From Terrimesophilobacter sp044508495 (GTDB lineage Bacteria > Actinomycetota > Actinomycetes > Actinomycetales > Microbacteriaceae), in the NCBI GenBank assembly GCA_044508495.1, contig JBIQHP010000024.1:1-23505 (forward strand): a stretch of DNA of 23,505 nt. Reading direction: 5' to 3'. Made by a program: the position numbers and the translations under genes. The notes beneath the pieces are model-generated. The model searched no databases, was not told the DNA's origin, and was given only the letters and a program-made list of their open reading frames with translations. This document shows positions 14,576 to 21,388 of this stretch, in pieces (positions within the stretch are counted from its first letter, which is position 1; each line of letters opens with the position of its first letter).

Positions 14576-14779
14576 ATGGCAGTAGGCACCGTCAAGTGGT
14601 TCAACGCGGAGAAGGGCTTTGGATTCATCGCCCCTGAGGACGGAAGTCCCGACGTGTTCGCCCACTACTCGGCGATCACCGGCAGCGGCTACAAGTCGCT
14701 CGATGAGAACCAGAAGGTCGAGTTCGACCTGGCTCAGGGCCCCAAGGGCCCGCAGGCGGAGAACATCCGCCCGCTGTAA
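14576..14779 (+). CDS. cspA: Cold-shock domain protein
   Basis: 67-aa single-stranded nucleic acid-binding protein of the CspA family, an RNA chaperone in the cytoplasm (family knowledge). The start MAVGTVKWFNAEKGFGFI is canonical; RNP1 is KGFGFI (13-18) and RNP2 is VFAHY (27-31). A more common form of RNP2 is VFVHF, so two positions differ. The ATG at 14576 follows GAAGGAGA at good spacing. An in-frame upstream ATG at 14510, also preceded by GGGAG, could add 22 residues. A strong intrinsic terminator follows 10 bp after the stop, so the gene is a monocistron with a long leader. Confidence 0.95.
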   Translation: MAVGTVKWFNAEKGFGFIAPEDGSPDVFAHYSAITGSGYKSLDENQKVEFDLAQGPKGPQAENIRPL

Positions 14780-14789
14780 TCACAGCATG

Positions 14790-14832
14790 AACCGGCCCCG
14801 CGTCTTCGGATGCGGGGCCGGTTTTCTTTTTC
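14790..14832 (+). terminator. Rho-independent terminator of cspA
   Basis: Perfect 12-bp stem AACCGGCCCCGC (14790-14801) with GCGGGGCCGGTT (14812-14823), a 10-nt loop containing TTCG, then a T-rich run to 14831. It is the only classical hairpin plus T-tract terminator I see in the window. Confidence 0.92.
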
Positions 14833-14907
14833 CGAGTTCCGAATACCCGTGGGAAGTCCTGCGTGTCCGATGCGGTTGACGTCAGTGACCTCGACAAGGA
14901 TGGAACG

Positions 14908-15747
14908 ATGACCGACACCGCGACCGCCACCCCCGACGCCCTCAGCCCCGAAGGACAGTTCGCCATCTTCCGCGAACGCCGCGAGCAGGCCGTCGTGCAG
15001 CCCAAGGGCAATCTCGCCCTCGTCAACACGCAGTGGATCGACTCCGAGCAGACGGTCTGGAACGCGCCGGGCACCTGGGCGCCGCTGCCGGCCGGGGAGT
15101 CGGGCCTACGGCTCACCGCGAGCGCGGCCGACGGCATCCGCCTGAACGGCGAGCTCGTCGACGGCACGGTCGTCGTGCCGGGCAAGGACTCGGATGCGCC
15201 GGGCGAGCTCGTGTTCAGCGATACCGTCACGGGCTTCGTCATCGCGGGGGCCGAAGGCGCCTACGCGCTGCGGGTGTGGGACGCGGACTCGGAGGCCATC
15301 CGGAACTTCGGCGGGATCGACGCCTACCCCTACAACCCGGACTGGGTCGTGGAGGCGCACTTCACCGCGAAGCCGGGCACGACGATCCCCTTCGAGCACA
15401 GCAAGGACGAGGGCCGCACGCGCGAGCTCGAGGTCCCGGGTGAGATCGCGTTCAGCAAGGACGGCACCGACTACTCGCTGGCCGCGATCGAGTCGGGCCG
15501 CGCTCTCCAGATCGTGTTCTCGGATGCGACGAGCGGCGTCGACACCTACAGCGTCGGGCGCTTTCTCTTCGTGGCACCGGATGCCGCGGGCAACGTGACC
15601 CTCGACTTCAACCGCGCGGTCCTGCCGCCGTGCGGCTTCTCCTACGCCTTCAACTGCCCCATGCCGCCGAAGCAGAACCGCTTCGCCGTGGCGATCGAGG
15701 CCGGGGAGAAGAACGTGCTCGCCAAGGACGGCTCGCTCCTGCACTGA
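14908..15747 (+). CDS. DUF1684 family protein
   Basis: 279-aa, probably cytoplasmic, beta-rich protein of unknown function. The family hallmark is at the C-terminal end: LDFNRAVLPPCGFSYAFNCPMPPKQNRFAVAIEAGEK, with N235, R236, C242 and C250. The earlier block FGGIDAYPYNPDWVVEAHF is also typical. The conserved Asn, Arg and Cys residues suggest a ligand or metal site, but no activity is claimed. No signal peptide is present. The ATG at 14908 follows AAGGA (14896-14900) by 7 nt. An in-frame GTG at 14863 lacks a binding site. A TGACGTCA palindrome (14877-14884) lies in the leader and may be an operator. The cspA terminator separates it from the upstream gene. Confidence 0.82.
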   Translation: MTDTATATPDALSPEGQFAIFRERREQAVVQPKGNLALVNTQWIDSEQTVWNAPGTWAPLPAGESGLRLTASAADGIRLNGELVDGTVVVPGKDSDAPGELVFSDTVTGFVIAGAEGAYALRVWDADSEAIRNFGGIDAYPYNPDWVVEAHFTAKPGTTIPFEHSKDEGRTRELEVPGEIAFSKDGTDYSLAAIESGRALQIVFSDATSGVDTYSVGRFLFVAPDAAGNVTLDFNRAVLPPCGFSYAFNCPMPPKQNRFAVAIEAGEKNVLAKDGSLLH

Positions 15748-15777
15748 CCGCCTTCGCCGGTCGGCTGGCGGTGACTT

Positions 15778-15862
15778 AACCCATTTCAAGGAGTTTTTTA
15801 GCCGAAGGCCGGTTCTGCCCTGTAACTGGGGCATCCGCTGCCGGATCTCCTTGAGATGGGTT
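15778..15862. repeat. 85-bp foldable element with 16-bp inverted arms
   Basis: AACCCATTTCAAGGAG (15778-15793) pairs with CTCCTTGAGATGGGTT (15847-15862); 15 of 16 bases match. The interior starts with TTTTTT and holds hairpins TGCCC/GGGCA (15816-15820, 15829-15833) and ATCCG/CGGAT (15833-15837, 15842-15846). The latter abuts the outer stem. No target-site duplication is evident. It could be a structured RNA, a bidirectional terminator or a miniature mobile element. Confidence 0.6.
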
Positions 15863-15887
15863 GCGGGCGGATGTCGTGGAGGCCCGG

Positions 15888-15893
15888 CAGACT
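15888..15893 (+). promoter_or_regulatory. Possible -10 box upstream of the polymerase gene
   Basis: CAGACT ends 6 nt before the GTG at 15900, the leaderless spacing seen elsewhere in the window. The first base departs from TANNNT. Confidence 0.3.
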
Positions 15894-15899
15894 GGTCAC

Positions 15900-17600
15900 G
15901 TGTTCCTCGCCCTGGCCCAGCATCCCGACGGCGTCGCCCTGTCGCCGCTCGACGACGCCGGGAACCCGGCGGGCGAGCCGACGGTCCTGACCCGCGCCGC
16001 CCTGCCGGCCGAGGTCTCGCGGCTCGAGTTCACGAGCACCGCGGAGGACCGCCCTCGCTGGGTCTGGGACGACACGACGACCTGGTACCCGCCGCTGCTC
16101 GCGGCCGGCGTCCGCGTCGAGCGCTGCGTGGATCTGCGGCTTTCGCACGCGATCCTGCGCCACTCCGAGCTGACGGCGGCGACCGCGTTCGCCCGGGCGC
16201 CGGCAGGCCCCTGGGATGCTCCACCGCCCGAGGAGCGTGCGGAGCGCGAGCCCACGGGCCTCTTCGACCTCGACCTCCTCGAACCCGAAGCGCCGCGCGA
16301 GCCGGCCGACCCGGTCGCCGAGTTCCGGCTGCAGCGAGAGGCGCTTGCGGCATCCGCCGATCCGGCGAGACTTGGCCTGCTGCTCGCCGCCGAGTCGGCA
16401 GGCGCCCTCGTCGCCGCCGAGATGCAGTTCGCGGGCCTGCCCTGGCGCGCCGAGTTGCACGATGCGCTGCTCACCGACCTGCTCGGCCCGCGCCCGGCAT
16501 CCGGGGAGCGGCCGGCCAAGCTCGAGGCCGTTCTGCAGCGGGTGCGAGAGGCCCTCGACGCGCCCGACCTCAACCCCGACTCGCCCGTCGTGCTCGTCAA
16601 GGCCCTGCAGCGCGCCGGGCTCATGATCACCTCGACGCGGTCCTGGGACCTCAGGAAGCTCAGGCACCCGGTCGTCGAGCCGCTACTGGAGTACAAGAAG
16701 CTCGCCCGCCTGCTGAGCGCGAACGGCTGGCACTGGCTCGACGCGAACGTGCGCGAGGGCCGGTTCCGCCCAGACTACGTCGTGGGCGGGGTGGTGACCG
16801 GGCGCTGGGCGAGCAAGGGCGGCGGCGGGGCGCTCCAGTTGCCCAAGCAGGTGCGCGGTGCGGTCGTGGCGGATCCGGGCTGGAAGCTCGTCGTCGCGGA
16901 TGCCTCCCAGCTCGAGCCGCGCATCCTCGCCGCGCTCTCCGGCGACAACGCGATGGCCGAGGCCGGCCGCGCGAAGGACATGTACGCCGCGATCGTGGCG
17001 AGCGGTGCTGTGAAGACGCGCGACCATGCCAAGGTCGCGATGCTCGGGGCGATGTACGGGGCGACGACGGGGGAGAGCGGCCGGCTCATGCCCGCGCTCG
17101 CCAAGGCGTACCCGCGCGCGATCGGGCTCGTCGAGAGCGCGGCGCGGGCCGGGGAGCGCGGGGAGGTCGTGACGACGCGGCTCGGCCGCAGCTCGCCGAG
17201 GCCGGGCGGCAGTTGGCGGGAGCTGCAGGCGGCCGCGTACGGCGAGGAGGCGACGGATGCCGACGCGAGTCGCGCGCGCGGCCAGGCGCGCTCCTGGGGC
17301 CGGTTCACGCGCAACTTCGTCGTGCAGGGCAGCGCGGCCGAGTGGGCGCTGTGCTGGATGGCGACGCTGAGAGGCGCGCTGCGCGAGCTCGGTGGCTCGG
17401 CCTGGCTCACGGATGCCCCGCACCTCGTGTTCTTCCTGCACGACGAGATCGTCGTGCACTCGCCGGCATCGATGACGGATGCCGTGGTCGCCGCGATCGA
17501 GTCCTCCGCGATCGAGGCGGGCCGGCTGCTCTTCGGTCAGACCCCCGTCGAGTTCCCCCTGAGCATCGCCGTCGTGGACTCCTACGCCGACGCGAAGTAG
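15900..17600 (+). CDS. Bifunctional 3'-5' exonuclease/DNA polymerase-like protein (family A)
   Basis: 566-aa stand-alone relative of DNA polymerase I found widely in actinobacteria, distinct from the full-length PolA. Motif A is VVADASQLEPRIL with D334 (DYSQIELR in Pol I). Motif B is KVAMLGAMYG with K378 and Y386. Motif C is FLHDEIVVH with H514, D515 and E516. The metal-binding aspartates are therefore intact. The first 200 residues fill the place of the exonuclease domain, but I see no clear DxE site, so proofreading may be lost. The start GTG 15900 is chosen from the MFLALAQHPDG beginning and the -10-like box 6 nt upstream; TTG 15861 is possible but lies in the inverted-repeat element. The stop TAG is part of an 11-bp match to the downstream repeat. 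Confidence 0.88.
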   Translation: MFLALAQHPDGVALSPLDDAGNPAGEPTVLTRAALPAEVSRLEFTSTAEDRPRWVWDDTTTWYPPLLAAGVRVERCVDLRLSHAILRHSELTAATAFARAPAGPWDAPPPEERAEREPTGLFDLDLLEPEAPREPADPVAEFRLQREALAASADPARLGLLLAAESAGALVAAEMQFAGLPWRAELHDALLTDLLGPRPASGERPAKLEAVLQRVREALDAPDLNPDSPVVLVKALQRAGLMITSTRSWDLRKLRHPVVEPLLEYKKLARLLSANGWHWLDANVREGRFRPDYVVGGVVTGRWASKGGGGALQLPKQVRGAVVADPGWKLVVADASQLEPRILAALSGDNAMAEAGRAKDMYAAIVASGAVKTRDHAKVAMLGAMYGATTGESGRLMPALAKAYPRAIGLVESAARAGERGEVVTTRLGRSSPRPGGSWRELQAAAYGEEATDADASRARGQARSWGRFTRNFVVQGSAAEWALCWMATLRGALRELGGSAWLTDAPHLVFFLHDEIVVHSPASMTDAVVAAIESSAIEAGRLLFGQTPVEFPLSIAVVDSYADAK

Positions 17601-17684
17601 CCGCGCCCCACCCGCTTGGTTGAGCAGGTCGCGCAGCGGTCCCGCGTCGCCGGTCGAGTAGCCGCGCAGCGGCGTATCGAGACC
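17596..17684. repeat. Palindromic GGTCGAGTAGC repeat, locus 2
   Basis: A full imperfect palindrome spans 17652-17684, with left half GGTCGAGTAGCCGC and right end TATCGAGACC. A diverged left half lies at 17618-17639 (GGTTGAGCAGG then GCGCAGCGG). An 11-bp match AGTAGCCGCGC (17596-17606) overlaps the polymerase stop codon. The right end stops 1 bp short of the permease stop codon (17686-17688). Confidence 0.75.
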
Positions 17685-17685
17685 C

Positions 17686-19830
17686 CTACGCGATCGCCAC
17701 CCGCCGCGCCGACACCTTGCTGCGCGTCGCGAGCAGCCAGCTGCCGCAGGCGATGACGAGCGGCAGGGCGACGACGGCGATCCCGATCTGAAGCCACGGC
17801 GGCATGAACGGGAGCCCGACCGCGCTGAGCGCCCAGGCGGGCACGAGTCCGGTCGCGGCACCCAGCACGCTCCCGAGCCCGGCGATGATGACTGCCTGCC
17901 AGAACGCGAAGCTCCTGCGGACGAGTCGGCCCGCGCCGAGCGCGGAGAGCGTCGCATCGTCCTGGCGTCCGTCGAAGCGGGCGAGTCCGATCGCGACGGC
18001 CGAGGAGGCGATCGCGATGAGCCCGGCGAGGCCGAGGAGTCCCCACGCCCAGACGGTGCCATAGTCAGGCGGTCCGGTCTCGACGTTGGCATAGATCGCG
18101 CCCTCATTGCCGGGCAGGTTCGTGATCGCCTGCTGGAGGGCATCCAGCTGCCGCGTGTCGGGAGTGCTCGTCGTCGAGGCGAGGATGGCGGTGTCGCGGT
18201 AATCGAGGCCGAGCCGATCCGCGGTCGCCCTGGTGATGAAGACCCCGAAATAGCCCGGATGCTCGGGCAGCTCGACGATCGCGTCGAGCGTCTCCCTGCG
18301 CTGGGGCGACCCCGGCCCCTGGCCGCCGTGGAGCCGGTCGATCTGCTCCGGGGTGAACCAGGAGAGGGAGAACCGATCGTCCTCGACGTACTGCCGATAG
18401 AGCGAGACGGCGCCGCCGGCGGCGAGCACCCGCTTCGCCTCCGCACTCGGCTCGCGACCCAGTGCGAGCTCGAGCCCATCGGCGTCGCTCACGAACAGGT
18501 GATCGAAGCTCGGTCCGAACATCGACGGGAAGAAGTCCTGGCAGCGCCAGTCCTTCTGCGCGGCGCGGCCTTCCGGGGTCCTCGGATCGTTCACGGCCTC
18601 GGAGTACTCGGGCGAAAGCTGGTCCGAGGGGCAGAGGTTCGCGGCGGGGATGTCGACGTTGGGGAACCCCGTTTGCGCTGCGGACTCCGGTGCAGGGGCT
18701 CCGGGAGTCCATTCCGAGACCGAGGCGATCGGCTGTATGCGCTCGACGTCGACGGAGGCCCGGATCGCGTTCTCCACGGCATTCGGTCGATCATAGGTGG
18801 ACGTCACCGGGGCTCCGGATTCGGGATCGATCGTCACCTCCACGAGCGAGGCCCGGACGTTCCCGAGGGGCATCGTGTAGTTCCAGTTCGTCCGGGTGCT
18901 CTCATTGAGCCCCGCTGCCATGCACATCCCGAACACCGCGACGAACACCGTCGTCATGACGGCGGCGAGGGCGGGCACGGCGCGCCCGGGGTTGCGGGCG
19001 GAGTCCCGGGAGGCGAGGCGGGCGCCGAGCCCGGATCGGCGGAGAAGACGCGCGACCCCGCGGAGCACGAGCGGCCCGCACAGGACGAGGCCGAGCTGGG
19101 CGAGGATGGGGCCGACGATGAGCAGCGAGAGGGGAACCCACTGGAGCAGCGAATCACTGGCCATCCCGACCCCGGCATCCGTCAACACGGCGAGGAACAC
19201 GCCGCCGATCATGGTGAGCCCGGTGCCGCCCACGAGCATGACGAGCCCGACGACGGGCCGCCGAGTGCTCGGGTTCGGAGGCCTTCGGGCGCCGCGGAGG
19301 GCGGCGACGACGTCGAAGCGGCTTGTCGTGCGCGCGGGCACGAGCGAGGCGATCCAGCCGATGAGGACGGCGAAGACGACGGCGATCGCAAAACCCGGCC
19401 AGGGGAGGTGGAACCCGTAGTATTGCGTCGCGCTCCCGTCGGCGGTCACCGCCATGTAGCCGGCCGCTGCTCCGATGCCCACCGCGGTCCCGATGAGCCC
19501 GCCGATCGCGCCGAGCACGATGCCGTTGGCGGCGAGGATNNNNNNNNNNNNNNNNNNNNNNNNNNNNNNNNNNNNNNNNNNNNNNNNNNNNNNNNNNNNN
19601 NNNNNNNNNNNNNNNNNNNNNNNNNNNNNNNNNNNNNNNATGCGCTCCTGCACCGTCGGGTTGTACATGCTGTCGGCGACGACGGCGATGCCGACGAGCC
19701 CGGTGACCGGGAGGGCGACCATCGCGACGATGAGGGCGCTGCGTCCGAGCGAGCGCAGGCTCGTGCGGGAGGCGATCGTGAGCGCGAGGCGCAGGCTCGC
19801 CTTGCGGTTCGCGCGCTCCGGCCGGCTCAT
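17686..19830 (-). CDS. FtsX-type ABC transporter permease (interrupted by assembly gap)
   Basis: Membrane subunit of a MacB-like ABC exporter. The visible N-terminus (63 aa) has a basic start and the first helix (SALIVAMVALPVTGLVGIAVVADSM). After the gap the end of the first FtsX domain appears (ILAANGIVLGAIGGLIGTAVG, then PARTTSRFDVVAALRG). Further helices, a large extracellular domain with two Cys (NLCPSDQ, WRCQDFF) and a last FtsX domain (ARFDGRQDDATLSALGAGRLVRRSF) follow. About 34 residues are masked, but relatives normally have a much longer extracellular segment between the first helix and the first FtsX domain, so the real gene is probably longer. The ATG overlaps the ATPase stop (ATGA), implying coupling. 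Substrate unknown; peptide or lipid export is typical. Confidence 0.85.
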   Translation of the reverse strand: MSRPERANRKASLRLALTIASRTSLRSLGRSALIVAMVALPVTGLVGIAVVADSMYNPTVQERXXXXXXXXXXXXXXXXXXXXXXXXXXXXXXXXXXILAANGIVLGAIGGLIGTAVGIGAAAGYMAVTADGSATQYYGFHLPWPGFAIAVVFAVLIGWIASLVPARTTSRFDVVAALRGARRPPNPSTRRPVVGLVMLVGGTGLTMIGGVFLAVLTDAGVGMASDSLLQWVPLSLLIVGPILAQLGLVLCGPLVLRGVARLLRRSGLGARLASRDSARNPGRAVPALAAVMTTVFVAVFGMCMAAGLNESTRTNWNYTMPLGNVRASLVEVTIDPESGAPVTSTYDRPNAVENAIRASVDVERIQPIASVSEWTPGAPAPESAAQTGFPNVDIPAANLCPSDQLSPEYSEAVNDPRTPEGRAAQKDWRCQDFFPSMFGPSFDHLFVSDADGLELALGREPSAEAKRVLAAGGAVSLYRQYVEDDRFSLSWFTPEQIDRLHGGQGPGSPQRRETLDAIVELPEHPGYFGVFITRATADRLGLDYRDTAILASTTSTPDTRQLDALQQAITNLPGNEGAIYANVETGPPDYGTVWAWGLLGLAGLIAIASSAVAIGLARFDGRQDDATLSALGAGRLVRRSFAFWQAVIIAGLGSVLGAATGLVPAWALSAVGLPFMPPWLQIGIAVVALPLVIACGSWLLATRSKVSARRVAIA
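19540..19639. other. Assembly gap of 100 N
   Basis: Exactly 100 unknown bases inside the permease gene. The round number suggests a placeholder of unknown true length. Confidence 0.97.
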
Positions 19831-20552
19831 CGCGTCGCCGAGGGCACGAGCAGCTGCTCGACGCCCCCGCCGTCGCTTTCGTCGACGACGCGCCCGTCGC
19901 GCAGGAACACGATCCGGTCCGCCCAGGCCGCATGACGCGCGTCGTGGGTGACCAGGATACCGCCCGCCCCGGCGTCGACGCGGCGGCGCAGCATCCGGAG
20001 CACGACCTCGCCCGTCGTGCTGTCGAGTGCCCCGGTCGGCTCGTCGGCGAGGATGAGGCGCCGGGTGCCGACGATGGCCCGCGCGATCGCGACGCGCTGC
20101 TGCTGGCCGCCGGAGAGATCATCCGGGTAGCGGTCGCTGCGGTCGTCGAGCTCGACCGAGCGCAGGGCGTCGAGGCCGGCTGAGCGCGCTCTGCGGCGTT
20201 TCCAGCCGTCGAGTTCGAGCGGCAGGGTCACGTTCTCGAGCGCGGTGAGCGCCGGGATGAGGTTGAAGTCCTGGAAGACGAAGCCGAGCGTGCGGCGACG
20301 CAGCGCCGCGATGCCCGCGGGCGACATCGTCGAGAGCCACTGACCCTGCACGACGACCTCGCCGCTCGTCGGGGTCGTGAGGCCACCGGCGATCGTGAGC
20401 AGGGTCGACTTGCCGGATCCGGAGGCGCCCATGATCGCGACGAGCTCGCCCTCGCGCACGGCGAGGTCGACGCCGGCGAGGGCCGTGATCGCGGTCTCGC
20501 CCTTGCCGTAGTGCATCGAGACGCCGTCGAGCTGGAGGAGCACCTCGCTCAT
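19827..20552 (-). CDS. ABC transporter ATP-binding protein (MacB/LolD type)
   Basis: 241-aa cytoplasmic ATPase powering the adjacent FtsX-type permease. All motifs are intact: Walker A GASGSGKST (42-50), Q-loop Q94 in FVFQDFNLIP, signature LSGGQQQR (146-153), Walker B LILADEPTGALD with D170 and E171, and H-loop H203 in VTHD. The PALTALENVTLPLEL region is characteristic of the MacB/LolD/FtsE group. The ATG at 20552 overlaps the padR stop and the TGA at 19827 overlaps the permease start, each as ATGA, so the three genes form one operon with translational coupling. Confidence 0.93.
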   Translation of the reverse strand: MSEVLLQLDGVSMHYGKGETAITALAGVDLAVREGELVAIMGASGSGKSTLLTIAGGLTTPTSGEVVVQGQWLSTMSPAGIAALRRRTLGFVFQDFNLIPALTALENVTLPLELDGWKRRRARSAGLDALRSVELDDRSDRYPDDLSGGQQQRVAIARAIVGTRRLILADEPTGALDSTTGEVVLRMLRRRVDAGAGGILVTHDARHAAWADRIVFLRDGRVVDESDGGGVEQLLVPSATR

Positions 20553-21181
20553 CGGGTCACCGCCTTGGCCGGGCGGCCGCGCTTGGGCACCTCGGTGCTG
20601 AGCGGCAGGGGAGCGGCGAGCCCGGCGGCGGATGCCCGTGCGAGCCGCGCCTCGGAGTGGTCGAGCCAGCGCACCTCCGCCTCCGCCTGGAAGATGAGCG
20701 AGTCGACGACGAGCAGCCAGGCGAGGTCCTCCGAGGTCTCCGGGTCGCCCGAGGCGTTCTTGGCCTTCGTGAGCTCCTGCAGGTTGTGCAGGGTGGCGGT
20801 CCGCTGCACCTGGATGACCTGGGCGATGTCGACGCCGGGCAGGGTCACCGCGATCGCGAGCTTGATGGCGAGCTCGTCGCGCGTCGCGGCGCTTCTCTCG
20901 ACAGGGGAGCCGAGCCATCCGGCGACCTCGGCGCGGCCGGCATCCGTGATCATGTAGTAAATCTGGCCCGTGTAGATCTGGCCGGACGACTCGGGACCTG
21001 CATCCTCGTGGTCGGCCTTCTCCACGAGCCCGTCGCGTTCGAGCCGGTCGAGCGTGTTGTAGATCTGGCCGACGTTGAGCGGCCAGGTCGAGCCGGTGCG
21101 GCGGTCGAACTCGCTGCGCAGCTGGTAGCCGTAGCACGGCCCCTGGTCGAGGATGGCGAGGAGGCTCTGGCGGACGGACAT
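20549..21181 (-). CDS. PadR-family transcriptional regulator
   Basis: 210-aa DNA-binding repressor, dimeric in the family. The N-terminal winged helix-turn-helix is SVRQSLLAILDQGPCYGYQLRSEFDRRTGSTWPLNVGQIYNTLDRLERDGLV (about 2-53), with IYNTLDRLERDGL as the recognition helix and wing region. The C-terminal part (about 90-175) is helical, as in the PadR dimerisation domain, and ends in a basic PKRGRPAKAVTR tail. PadR proteins often control a neighbouring exporter and themselves; here the exporter genes overlap directly downstream. The ATG at 21181 follows GAAGGG by 7 nt. An AT-rich palindromic block upstream (21208-21245) is the likely operator. Confidence 0.92.
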   Translation of the reverse strand: MSVRQSLLAILDQGPCYGYQLRSEFDRRTGSTWPLNVGQIYNTLDRLERDGLVEKADHEDAGPESSGQIYTGQIYYMITDAGRAEVAGWLGSPVERSAATRDELAIKLAIAVTLPGVDIAQVIQVQRTATLHNLQELTKAKNASGDPETSEDLAWLLVVDSLIFQAEAEVRWLDHSEARLARASAAGLAAPLPLSTEVPKRGRPAKAVTR

Positions 21182-21207
21182 GACTGGCCCTTCGATAAAG
21201 AATCACC

Positions 21208-21245
21208 CGGTATATATACGTCGAGTATAGCTATACCGAGTATCG
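21208..21245. promoter_or_regulatory. AT-rich palindromic operator/promoter of the padR operon
   Basis: CGGTATA (21208-21214) is inverted as TATACCG (21232-21238). Between and around them are GTATATATAC and TATAGCTATA palindromes and repeats of CGAGTAT. Minus-strand TATACT (21223-21228) is a consensus -10 box inside this block. This is the placement expected for PadR autoregulation. Confidence 0.6.
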
Positions 21246-21272
21246 GGAACGCAAGCCCGTCAGCGTGTCGCG

Positions 21273-21312
21273 AATGACACACTTGTCATTTGGCAGGTTC
21301 GTCGGTCATAAT
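21273..21312 (+). promoter_or_regulatory. Sigma-70-type promoter of the DUF3145 gene with overlapping inverted repeat
   Basis: TTGTCA (21283-21288), an 18-nt spacer, and CATAAT (21307-21312) form a good promoter. A perfect inverted repeat AATGACA-CACT-TGTCATT (21273-21290) overlaps the -35 box and could bind a regulator. The leader to the GTG is about 70 nt. Confidence 0.55.
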
Positions 21313-21388
21313 TCAAGGGAAACTTCATACGTCACGTTTCCAGCCGCAGGTCGATGGGGAAGTCGCACCTGACGGAAATGGAGAAATC

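Noticed and set aside
14863..14907. Longer DUF1684 start at GTG 14863
   Set aside because: No ribosome binding site or suitably spaced -10 box, whereas ATG 14908 has AAGGA 7 nt upstream.
15778..15862. Insertion sequence remnant with terminal inverted repeats
   Set aside because: No transposase remnant and no target-site duplication flank the arms, so I list it only as an unexplained foldable element.
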